DNA from: Catonella morbi ATCC 51271
GTDB taxonomy: Bacteria; Bacillota; Clostridia; Lachnospirales; Lachnospiraceae
DNA: 64,000 bases
Assembly (NCBI RefSeq): GCF_000160035.2
Contig: NZ_KI535368.1
Span: 248,001 to 312,000 of the forward strand
Reading direction: 5' to 3'
Part shown: piece after piece, positions 8,794 to 16,021 of the stretch
Layout: each line of letters begins with the position of its first letter
Numbering within the stretch: the stretch's first letter is position 1
Made by a program: the position numbers and the translations under genes
The notes under the pieces: model-generated
Database searches by the model: none
Told to the model about the DNA's origin: nothing
The model's input: only the letters and a program-made list of their open reading frames with translations

Positions 8794-9723
8794 ATGGAAA
8801 AGAAAGAGCTATATGTACTCACAGGATTTTTAGGGGCAGGGAAGACCTCATTTCTGTTAAACATTTTGGATAATATCAAGGATAAAAAAATTGGAATTAT
8901 TCAGAACGAATTTGGTAAAATAAATGTAGACGGAGAAATTGTAAGACGTAACGGTATAGAAATGACTGAAATAAGCAGAGGATCTATCTTCTGCTCCTGC
9001 CTGAAACTTTCATTTGTACAAGCACTGGCAGAAATGAGTAAGAAAGACTTAGATTATGTTTTCGTGGAAAGTTCAGGGCTTGCAGATCCTTCGAACATTG
9101 AGGAAATCCTTAATGCTGTGAGTATAATGGCGGGAGACAGCTATATTTTTAAAGGGGTAATCTGTCTTATTGACGGAGTGAATTTCCCAAACCAGGTTAA
9201 AGATGTTGAAACAGTTGATAGGCAGCTTGCCCATTGTAATCTGGCAGTAATTAATAAGGTGGATTTGCTTGACTTATCTGAACTTGAAGAAGTGAAAAAC
9301 ATTGTTCGAGGGGTTAATCCTATATGCATGATAAGCACAGCTTCTTATGGGAAAATAGATTTATCGTTTTTAAGTGAAGATTTGACCTCATTAAAATGGG
9401 CTGAATATGAAGATAGTTTAAATACGGTAGATAATAAGCCAAAGACTATATCATTAGAAACAGGAGAAATACTATCAAAAGAAATTCTGACTAACTTTCT
9501 TAAAAAGGTGCTTCCGGATTGTTACAGAATAAAAGGATTTTTTAAGTTAGATGATGGATGGCAACAGGTAGATGTTGTGGAGGAGCTGATTGACTATAAA
9601 TTAACTTCGGAGCGTGAAATCTCAGAACTTGTTTTTTTATCTAAAACAAGTCCGCAGATAATTCGCACGATTGACAAAGCCTGGAAAGAAATAGTTGATA
9701 AACCGATGAAGTTAAGGAATTGA
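8794..9723 (+). CDS. CobW/COG0523-family GTPase (metallochaperone-like), CxC variant
   Basis: 309 residues. GTPase motifs are clear: GFLGAGKT (Walker A, residues 11-18), the QNEFGK switch region, VESSGLADP and NKVD. The family normally has a metal-binding CxCC motif after the switch; here the segment reads SRGSIFCSCLK (C67, C69), so the third cysteine is replaced by leucine. A C-terminal CobW_C-like domain follows. COG0523 proteins deliver metals to client proteins with GTP hydrolysis. Start has AGGAGAAACTT. The client may be the permease upstream or the CxxC protein downstream, an inference from operon order. Confidence 0.85.
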   Translation: MEKKELYVLTGFLGAGKTSFLLNILDNIKDKKIGIIQNEFGKINVDGEIVRRNGIEMTEISRGSIFCSCLKLSFVQALAEMSKKDLDYVFVESSGLADPSNIEEILNAVSIMAGDSYIFKGVICLIDGVNFPNQVKDVETVDRQLAHCNLAVINKVDLLDLSELEEVKNIVRGVNPICMISTASYGKIDLSFLSEDLTSLKWAEYEDSLNTVDNKPKTISLETGEILSKEILTNFLKKVLPDCYRIKGFFKLDDGWQQVDVVEELIDYKLTSEREISELVFLSKTSPQIIRTIDKAWKEIVDKPMKLRN

Positions 9724-9730
9724 GGTAATT

Positions 9731-9964
9731 ATGGAAATTAAAGTAATAGGTGAAGGTTGTGAAAAATGCGACAAGCTATATGAGAATACCTGCTTAGCTG
9801 TAAAAGAGCTGGGATTAGAAGCAAGTATAGATAAGGTGGAAGATTTAATGGACATAGTCAGACTGGGAGTTATGACTACTCCTTCAGTTATGATGGATGG
9901 GAAGATTATTATAAGCGGAAGAGTGCCAAAGGTAAAAGAAATTATTAAATTGCTGAATCCATAG
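9731..9964 (+). CDS. Small thioredoxin-like protein (redox-active disulfide protein, Thioredoxin_3)
   Basis: 77 residues with a single thioredoxin-like fold: MEIKVIGEGCEKCDKL gives the CxxC site (C10, C13) right after the first strand, and VMTTPSVMMDGKII supplies the cis-proline loop. This is the size and pattern of the MTH895/Thioredoxin_3 family, often next to COG0701 permeases. It follows the GTPase gene by 7 nt (GAGGTAATT before the start) and is probably the last gene of the three-gene unit. The stop codon is already part of the next 23-bp repeat cluster. Confidence 0.85.
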   Translation: MEIKVIGEGCEKCDKLYENTCLAVKELGLEASIDKVEDLMDIVRLGVMTTPSVMMDGKIIISGRVPKVKEIIKLLNP

Positions 9965-10045
9965 GATTGAAAACGCCGAATCAATCGGGTTGAAAACATC
10001 AAATCTGTCGGATTGGAATATAAAATTATGGTCCAATTCCGACAG
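9962..10045 (+). repeat. Second 23-bp repeat cluster with inverted repeat
   Basis: About 2.5 units of the repeat seen at 6244-6420 start within the stop codon of the thioredoxin-like gene. The last unit (ATCTGTCGGATTGGA, 10004-10018) is mirrored by TCCAATTCCGACAGAT at 10032-10047, making a hairpin that could also act as terminator of the permease operon. The permease operon and DUF4143 gene are thus bracketed by the same repeat. Confidence 0.7.
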
Positions 10046-10047
10046 AT

Positions 10048-10184
10048 AAGATGAAATAGGATAATCAAAACTTGTAGTTTATTAATACATACTCCCTCTT
10101 CTGAAACCACTATATCGCTGCTTGCAGCTATTGAGGCAGAACTTGTTGTTTAGTGTCTTATTTTAAGCGAAAAAGCATAGGGAT
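10048..10184. other. Non-coding stretch before Fic promoter
   Basis: No gene with a start site is visible. A frame ending at 10153 reads ...ETTISLLAAIEAELVV and then stops; it has a protein-like look and may be a gene remnant, but it is too short to assign. Confidence 0.3.
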
Positions 10185-10191
10185 AGGGATG

Positions 10192-10285
10192 AAATTGAAA
10201 TAAGCAAGGGAAAAGTTGGCCCTTATTTCAAATTCGATTGACAAATTGAAATAAGGAAGTTAGAATCAGAGTAGTATTTCAATTT
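10192..10285 (+). promoter_or_regulatory. Fic gene promoter with four copies of AAATTGAAATAAG
   Basis: Copies at 10192-10204 (direct), 10222-10234 (inverted), 10243-10255 (direct) and 10275-10285 (inverted, shorter). The third sits in the spacer of a good promoter, TTGACA (10238) -17- TAGAAT (10261). Such an arrangement suggests repression, plausibly by the Fic protein's own C-terminal winged helix. Confidence 0.7.
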
Positions 10286-10301
10286 TATTTGAGGTGTAAC
10301 C

Positions 10302-11444
10302 ATGAAAAATCGTGCAGGAAAATATAGAACAAATTTTTCGGGAGAAGCTGAATATATGTCATTTGTTCCAGCTCCATTACCACCGGATCCGGCTATAGAA
10401 ATTGATAGTGATATGATAAAAATGTTAGTTAGATCCAATAATTCAATTGCATCACTTGAAAGCATAGCTAAAAGAATTCCTAATATGGAGCTTTTTATTT
10501 CGATGTATGTAAGAAAAGAAGCACTTATGTCTTCTCAAATTGAAGGAACACAGGCAACACTTGAGGATGTATTTGATCCTATGATAACATACAATATAAA
10601 TAGGAATGTTGTAGATGTCGTAAATTATGTTAAAGCAACAGAATATGCGATAAAAAGACTAAATAGTCTGCCGCTTTGTAATCGATTAATAAAAGAAGCA
10701 CATGCAGTATTGATGGATGGAGTACGTGGTCAGGAAAAAAGTCCGGGAGAATTTAGGCATTCTCAGAATTGGATTGGAGGGAATGGAAGTACATTAAAAA
10801 ATGCCAGATATATTCCGCCTCATCAGGATGATATGATAGAGGCTATGTCAGATTTAGAAAAATATATGAATGAAGATGATATTCTTGATGCCTTAATAAG
10901 GGCAGCTCTTATTCATTATCAGTTTGAAACAATACATCCTTTTCTCGATGGAAATGGTAGAATAGGAAGACTATTAATAACGCTTTTTTTGATGGAGAAA
11001 AAGATACTTACGACACCGGCACTTTATATTTCATATTTTTTAAAGAAAAATCGTATTGAATATTATGACAGAATGACAGAAGTTAGAAGTAAGGGAAATT
11101 ATGAACAATGGATTAAATTCTTTCTTATGGCTATTGATGAATCTGCACAAAATGCTATAGATACAATAGATGAACTTAATAAGCTTAGTAGTAAAAATGA
11201 AAAAATTATTGAAAATATGGGGCGTGCATATAAAAATACCATCCAGGTATTCAGGTATTTAGAATCAAATCCTATAATAGACATTGGAAAAACAGCAGAA
11301 ATCCTTGATATATCATTTAATACAGTTTCATCAGCAGTCAAACGTCTTGTTGAGGCAGGCATTCTTGTTAAAACAGAGAATGCAAGTAGAAATCGTGCGT
11401 TTGCTTATGAGGAATATCTTAATATATTGCGACAGGGTACTTAA
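10302..11444 (+). CDS. Fic family protein (AMPylase) with C-terminal winged helix
   Basis: 380 residues. An N-terminal Fic_N region carries the self-inhibitory (S/T)xxxE(G/N) motif as SSQIEG (residues 77-82); the catalytic motif HPFLDGNGRIGR is complete at 212-223, with H212 the expected base. Residues 320-370 (IGKTAEILDISFNTVSSAVKRLVEAGIL) form a winged helix-turn-helix. This is the class II Fic layout: transfer of AMP to target hydroxyls, held inactive by its own N-terminal helix. The DNA-binding tail and repeated operators just upstream suggest autoregulation. GAGGTG precedes the ATG. The gene has its own promoter and no antitoxin partner beside it. Confidence 0.9.
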   Translation: MKNRAGKYRTNFSGEAEYMSFVPAPLPPDPAIEIDSDMIKMLVRSNNSIASLESIAKRIPNMELFISMYVRKEALMSSQIEGTQATLEDVFDPMITYNINRNVVDVVNYVKATEYAIKRLNSLPLCNRLIKEAHAVLMDGVRGQEKSPGEFRHSQNWIGGNGSTLKNARYIPPHQDDMIEAMSDLEKYMNEDDILDALIRAALIHYQFETIHPFLDGNGRIGRLLITLFLMEKKILTTPALYISYFLKKNRIEYYDRMTEVRSKGNYEQWIKFFLMAIDESAQNAIDTIDELNKLSSKNEKIIENMGRAYKNTIQVFRYLESNPIIDIGKTAEILDISFNTVSSAVKRLVEAGILVKTENASRNRAFAYEEYLNILRQGT

Positions 11445-11478
11445 ATAAATAACTTGCCAACTGAAAGGAAAACAACCT

Positions 11479-12999
11479 ATGAAACCCTTTGAAAACTTTG
11501 ACTGGAGTAATTTCTGGGATGATGATGATTATTCGCTTAAAGAATATGTTGGAAAAGAGCCTACAGATGAAGAAATAAAGGAAATTGAAGATGAACTGGG
11601 ATATAAACTGCCACAGTCATATATAGAGCTTGTTAAAAAACATAATGGTGGAACTCCGTTTGCTACATTATTTAGAAATGATGAAACCTCGGTCTATATT
11701 ACAGGAATTTATGGTACAGATAAAGAAAAAATGAATTCACTTTGCGGTGAACTCGGTAATGAGCTTTGGTTAAATGAGTGGGGATATCCGGGTATAGGAG
11801 TTGCGGTAGCTGATACTATCTCTGCCGGTCATAATATGGTCTTCCTTGATTACAGGGAGTGTGGTAAAGATGGAGAGCCTAAAGTGGTAATGATAAATCA
11901 GGAGGATGATTACAGTATTGATTACCTTGCAGATAATTTTGAAGAATTTATTAGAGGGCTTACCATTGCTCCGCAAGATATTACAAAGGAAGAATTTGTA
12001 GAATACAGTGATGAGATAAAGGAAAAAGTTATTACTAATTTAAGTGATGAAAATGATTCTGAGAGTGTTATAGAATTTCTCACCTTTACCGGAGTGGAAA
12101 ATCTAAATACCGGGCTAAAGGGAATGCTTGCCAGGGCCTACAACAATAATGAACAGATAGAAGAAGCTATGAAGGTAATGGATATGATTCCTGTGGAAGA
12201 AAGAGATGCTCTCTGGTATTACCGCTATGGATATTCTTATTCCAAGTTATCCTCAAACCGTAATTATGATACAGAAAAGGAAAGCTTAAATGCACTTGTA
12301 ATGCTTGAAAAAGCTATTGAACTTGCAAAGGATGATAAGGTTGTCGGCTGGTGTATTGAAATTGTGGAATTTCATGGATTTAAAAGTATACTTGAAGCTA
12401 ACAAAGAGAAATTTCCTCTCGTTTACAAACACTATTCGGAATATATAGCGAAGCTTACAGATGCTGAACTTAGCAGTTCAGGGAATAAAAAAACATATAA
12501 GAAAATTACTATAGAAGATATTGAAAAAATGGAAGATATCTGGGATATTTTAGATCCGGTATACTGGACAATCGATATTTACGGCACATACGAAGATTAT
12601 CTAAAATCGGCAGAAAGCCTTACCTTAGAACAACGATACTTAAATGCAGTATCCTGGTATTTTATGGAAGTAAATAACGGAGGACATTTTCAGTTTTTAG
12701 ATAATTCTACGGGAATAGTCTGGGAGGATGCCCTAAACGGACTCAGACTGTTTGAAATGAATGAACTGGCTGACAGTTTTCAGAAAGTTATAGATTTGTT
12801 TGGCGGAAAGATTCCTTTTGACAGAGAAGAGCGTTGGAATGCAATGGAAGAGCTTGATGAGAACTTGGAAGAGCTTTTGGATGAGGCAGATAAATTGGTG
12901 TATAAAGTATATGAATACGGTGGTGAATATGAAATTAAATACATAAAAGCTCATCCTGAAAAATTTCTCTTTGACGGATATTTTAATAAGATTGTATAA
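11479..12999 (+). CDS. SMI1/KNR4 (SUKH) domain protein with C-terminal DUF4375/DMP19-like domain
   Basis: 506 residues. The N-terminal 140 form a SUKH domain (PTDEEIKEIEDELGYKLP, then SYIELVKKHNGGTP); the middle is helical, TPR-like; the C-terminal 130 match DUF4375 in LTLEQRYLNAVSWYFMEVNNGG and the HFQFLDN motif. SUKH and DUF4375 domains both occur in immunity proteins of polymorphic toxin systems (established for SUKH). No toxin gene adjoins it, so it may be an orphan immunity gene. It follows Fic by 34 nt and ends at a terminator, so the two may share a transcript. Acidic overall. Confidence 0.75.
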   Translation: MKPFENFDWSNFWDDDDYSLKEYVGKEPTDEEIKEIEDELGYKLPQSYIELVKKHNGGTPFATLFRNDETSVYITGIYGTDKEKMNSLCGELGNELWLNEWGYPGIGVAVADTISAGHNMVFLDYRECGKDGEPKVVMINQEDDYSIDYLADNFEEFIRGLTIAPQDITKEEFVEYSDEIKEKVITNLSDENDSESVIEFLTFTGVENLNTGLKGMLARAYNNNEQIEEAMKVMDMIPVEERDALWYYRYGYSYSKLSSNRNYDTEKESLNALVMLEKAIELAKDDKVVGWCIEIVEFHGFKSILEANKEKFPLVYKHYSEYIAKLTDAELSSSGNKKTYKKITIEDIEKMEDIWDILDPVYWTIDIYGTYEDYLKSAESLTLEQRYLNAVSWYFMEVNNGGHFQFLDNSTGIVWEDALNGLRLFEMNELADSFQKVIDLFGGKIPFDREERWNAMEELDENLEELLDEADKLVYKVYEYGGEYEIKYIKAHPEKFLFDGYFNKIV

Positions 13000-13021
13000 A
13001 AAATGAATAATTAGATTTATA

Positions 13022-13066
13022 AAAATTCCTCTATGTCGGAGACTTTGGCATAGGGGAAATTTTATT
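13022..13066 (+). terminator. Rho-independent terminator
   Basis: TCCTCTATGTC pairs (with wobble pairs) with GGCATAGGGGA around a 9-nt loop, followed by a T-rich run. It closes the Fic/SUKH unit. Confidence 0.75.
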
Positions 13067-13112
13067 AATTCAATGGGAAATTTCTTAGATTAAACGATTA
13101 GTAAAATCGTTA

Positions 13113-13141
13113 TTGACAATATTATATAATTATTATATTAT
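13113..13141 (+). promoter_or_regulatory. Promoter and AT-rich palindrome before arsR
   Basis: TTGACA (13113-13118), 17 bases, TATTAT (13136-13141). The spacer and downstream bases form an imperfect AT-only palindrome centred near 13132, a plausible ArsR operator. A second possible -10, TATAAT, is at 13179. Confidence 0.6.
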
Positions 13142-13219
13142 AATATTTGAATATAATAAAATAACTCAAATTATTGGGTATAATGATAATAAACCCCGAA
13201 AGTTAAATAAGGTGACATT

Positions 13220-13537
13220 ATGGAAAATATTAAAATGAACAACTTAAATGATGATGAACTTTATGTTGTAAACCTTGCAGAAAGGCTAAAAGCAGTTTCA
13301 CATCCTGCCAGACTCTGTATAGTGAAGAAACTATATATTAACGGTGAATGTAATGTAAGCTATTTTACAGGCTGTATGGATGTATCCCAGTCAGGCATAT
13401 CACAGCATTTATCAAAACTAAAAGACCTGGGGATAGTTACTGCAAGAAAGCAGGGAACAGAGAGCTATTACAGCTTGGTTGATGAAAATATTATAAGGCT
13501 TGTAAAAACATTTTTTACGGAGGGAAAAGATGAGTAA
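13220..13537 (+). CDS. ArsR-family transcriptional regulator, probably persulfide/redox responsive
   Basis: 105 residues with the ArsR winged-helix core: LAERLKAVSHPARLCIVKKL, then recognition region VSQSGISQHLSKLKDLGIV and wing ARKQGTESYYSL. Cysteines at 33, 44 and 52 are available for sensing, but not in the classical metal CxC box. The stop overlaps the start of a persulfide-handling flavoprotein by 8 nt, so they form an operon; the BigR/SqrR group of ArsR regulators senses persulfides with two cysteines (established), and that role is inferred here. Start ATG follows AAGGTG. Confidence 0.85.
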   Translation: MENIKMNNLNDDELYVVNLAERLKAVSHPARLCIVKKLYINGECNVSYFTGCMDVSQSGISQHLSKLKDLGIVTARKQGTESYYSLVDENIIRLVKTFFTEGKDE

Positions 13538-15992
13538 GAAAATTATAGTAATAGGTGGTGTGGCAGGAGGTGCTACAGCAGTAGCCAGACTTAGAAGACT
13601 TGATGAAACAAGTGAAATAATTATGCTTGAAAAGGGAGAATATGTTTCTTTTGCAAACTGTGGACTCCCTTACTATATAGGTGGAGTTATCAAGTCAAGA
13701 GATGCCTTGTTCGTATCTACACCTGAAGCCATCAGTGCTAAATATAACATTGATGTAAGAGTATTAAATGAAGCGGTTTCAATAGATAAAAACATGAAAA
13801 CTGTCAAAGTAAGAGATTTAAAAGAAAATAGAGAATATGAGCTCTCCTATGATGAACTTATAATATCCACAGGCTCAAGACCAATTAAGCCTAATGTAGA
13901 GGGCTTTGACGGAGAAAATGTATTTACCCTTTGGAATATACCAGATACGGATAAAATTTATAATTATGTAAAAGAAAAATCACCTAAAACAGCAACCGTA
14001 ATAGGTGGTGGTTTTATAGGACTTGAAATGGCTGAAAACCTTGCACATAGGGGATTAGCTGTGACAGTGGTTGAAAAGGTCGATCAGGTAATGGCACCAC
14101 TTGATAAGGATATGGCAAATATAGTTCATCGCCATATGGCTGAAAAGGGCATTTCGCTTGTACTTGAAAATGGTGTGAGTAAGATTACCCATAGTCCGTC
14201 AGGCTCAAAGGTTGTACTTGAGGATGGACGTGAAGTAAATGCAGATATAGTAATACTTTCTATCGGAATCAGGGCAAACAGTGAACTTGCAAAGGAAGCA
14301 GGACTTAAGTTAAATGCCAGAGGTGGAGTTATAGTTGACGAATATATGAGGACTTCTGAGCCTAATATATATGCGGTAGGAGATATAGTTGAAACAGATG
14401 ATTTTGTAATGGGAACGAGAACCATGGTTCCGCTTGCAGGACCTGCCAATAAACAGGGAAGAATAGTGGCAGATACCATAGCAGGTGAGATAAAGACCAC
14501 TTACAAGGGTACCCAGGGTACAAGTGTAGCTAAGGTATTTGACCTTACTGTAGCAAGTACGGGAGCTAATGAAAAGACATTAAACAGAGAAGGAAAAGAA
14601 TATAAAAAGGATTACAGAATTACAGTAGTACATCCAAATTCACATGCAGGTTATTATCCTGATGCAGCTACTATGTCAATTAAGCTTATTTTCGACTTAA
14701 AAGGCAAGGTGCTTGGAGCGCAGATAGTGGGCTATGATGGAGTGGATAAGCGTATAGATGTACTTGCTACTTCAATTAGGTTTGGTGCGACTGTATATGA
14801 TCTTACAGAACTTGAACTTGCCTATGCACCACCATATTCTTCAGCAAAAGATCCTGTAAATATGGCAGGGTACACAGCTACAAACCAGTTAGATGGCTTG
14901 GTGGAGGTTGCAAGAATAGAAGAAATAAAGGATTTTGATAACAATACTGTAATTGTAGATGTAAGAGAGGATATTGAAAGGAAGATGGGATATATTCCAA
15001 ATTCAATACATATTCCTCTTGGTAATCTCAGAAGCAGATTAAACGAACTTGACAGAAACAAGGAATATATAACAAGTTGTGCAGTAGGACTTAGAGGCTA
15101 TATTGCTGCAAGAATCTTAAAGCAGCAAGGCTTCAAAGCAAGAAATCTTATGGGAGGCTATCGCAGCTACCAGTCAGGACAAAAGTTTGAAGGTGAAATA
15201 ACCCCTATGATGAGAAATGTGGCTGACAGCGGTTTTGCAGGAACATCGAGTAATGAAATGGAAGAGCTTGATGTATCCGGCCTTTGCTGTCCGGGACCGA
15301 TAGTTGAAGTATCCAAAAGACTTGAAAAACTAAATGTTGGAGATACATTAAAAGTAACAGCTACAGATCCTGGATTTTATTCAGATATAAGCTGTTGGAC
15401 AGATAATACCGGGAATGAGCTGGTAGAAAAGAAAAGTGAAGGTGGCAAATTTTTTGCAACTATAAGAAAGAGTGGTGGAGTCGTGACGACAGAGTCCTGT
15501 GCCTGCTCTGAACAAGGTAAGAAAAAAGAAAAAACCATGATAGTTTTTGACGGAGATTTGGATAAAGCCATTGCTTCATTTATAATTGCAAATGGGGCGG
15601 CAGCTATGGGAAATAAGGTAAATATGTTCTTTACTTTCTGGGGGCTGAATGTGCTTAGAAAAAATGAAAAAGTATCTGTAAAAAAGGATTTTATCTCGAA
15701 AATGTTTGGGCTGATGATGCCTCGCGGAAGCAAGAAGCTTAAGCTTTCAAAAATGAATATGATGGGTATGGGATCTAAGATGATTCGTATGGTAATGAAG
15801 AAGCAGAATGTATATTCTCTTGAAGAACTTATAAATCAGGCTAAATCAGCTGGAGTGAAGATGATAGCCTGCCAAATGTCAATGGATGTTATGGGAATCA
15901 AAGAAGAAGAACTGATTGATGGAGTAGAGGTAGGAGGAGTAGCTACCATGCTTAATGATAGTGACAGATCAGATATGAATTTGTTTATTTAA
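13530..15992 (+). CDS. CoA-disulfide reductase / rhodanese / TusA / DsrE-like fusion
   Basis: 820 residues, four domains. 1-445: FAD/NAD-dependent CoA-disulfide reductase with GGVAGGATA and active cysteine C44 in SFANCGLPY, second dinucleotide site GGGFIGLE near 160, dimerisation part to 445. 455-550: rhodanese with active loop SCAVGLRG (C517). 575-650: TusA/SirA with CCPGP (C587), followed by a CAC pair (657-659). 665-820: DsrE/DrsH-like domain with C781 in ACQMSMDV. Together they can take persulfide sulfur from CoA or other thiols and pass it between cysteines. This is a known domain order for polysulfide/CoA-persulfide reductases in Firmicutes. Cotranscribed with arsR. Convergent with the histidine kinase gene. 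Confidence 0.9.
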   Translation: MSKKIIVIGGVAGGATAVARLRRLDETSEIIMLEKGEYVSFANCGLPYYIGGVIKSRDALFVSTPEAISAKYNIDVRVLNEAVSIDKNMKTVKVRDLKENREYELSYDELIISTGSRPIKPNVEGFDGENVFTLWNIPDTDKIYNYVKEKSPKTATVIGGGFIGLEMAENLAHRGLAVTVVEKVDQVMAPLDKDMANIVHRHMAEKGISLVLENGVSKITHSPSGSKVVLEDGREVNADIVILSIGIRANSELAKEAGLKLNARGGVIVDEYMRTSEPNIYAVGDIVETDDFVMGTRTMVPLAGPANKQGRIVADTIAGEIKTTYKGTQGTSVAKVFDLTVASTGANEKTLNREGKEYKKDYRITVVHPNSHAGYYPDAATMSIKLIFDLKGKVLGAQIVGYDGVDKRIDVLATSIRFGATVYDLTELELAYAPPYSSAKDPVNMAGYTATNQLDGLVEVARIEEIKDFDNNTVIVDVREDIERKMGYIPNSIHIPLGNLRSRLNELDRNKEYITSCAVGLRGYIAARILKQQGFKARNLMGGYRSYQSGQKFEGEITPMMRNVADSGFAGTSSNEMEELDVSGLCCPGPIVEVSKRLEKLNVGDTLKVTATDPGFYSDISCWTDNTGNELVEKKSEGGKFFATIRKSGGVVTTESCACSEQGKKKEKTMIVFDGDLDKAIASFIIANGAAAMGNKVNMFFTFWGLNVLRKNEKVSVKKDFISKMFGLMMPRGSKKLKLSKMNMMGMGSKMIRMVMKKQNVYSLEELINQAKSAGVKMIACQMSMDVMGIKEEELIDGVEVGGVATMLNDSDRSDMNLFI

Positions 15993-15993
15993 A

Positions 15994-16021
15994 GAGGGAG
16001 GGGAATTATTCCCTCTCCCTG
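15994..16021. terminator. Bidirectional terminator hairpin
   Basis: AGGGAGGGGAA and TTCCCTCTCCCT pair between two convergent genes. It overlaps the last codons of the histidine kinase gene. Confidence 0.65.

Noticed and set aside
9712-10110. Minus-strand ORF across the thioredoxin-like gene
   Set aside because: Antisense to a clear CxxC gene and to repeats; no family features.
10048-10155. Truncated gene ending ...LLAAIEAELVV
   Set aside because: Too short, no start and no recognisable family; noted only as a possible remnant.
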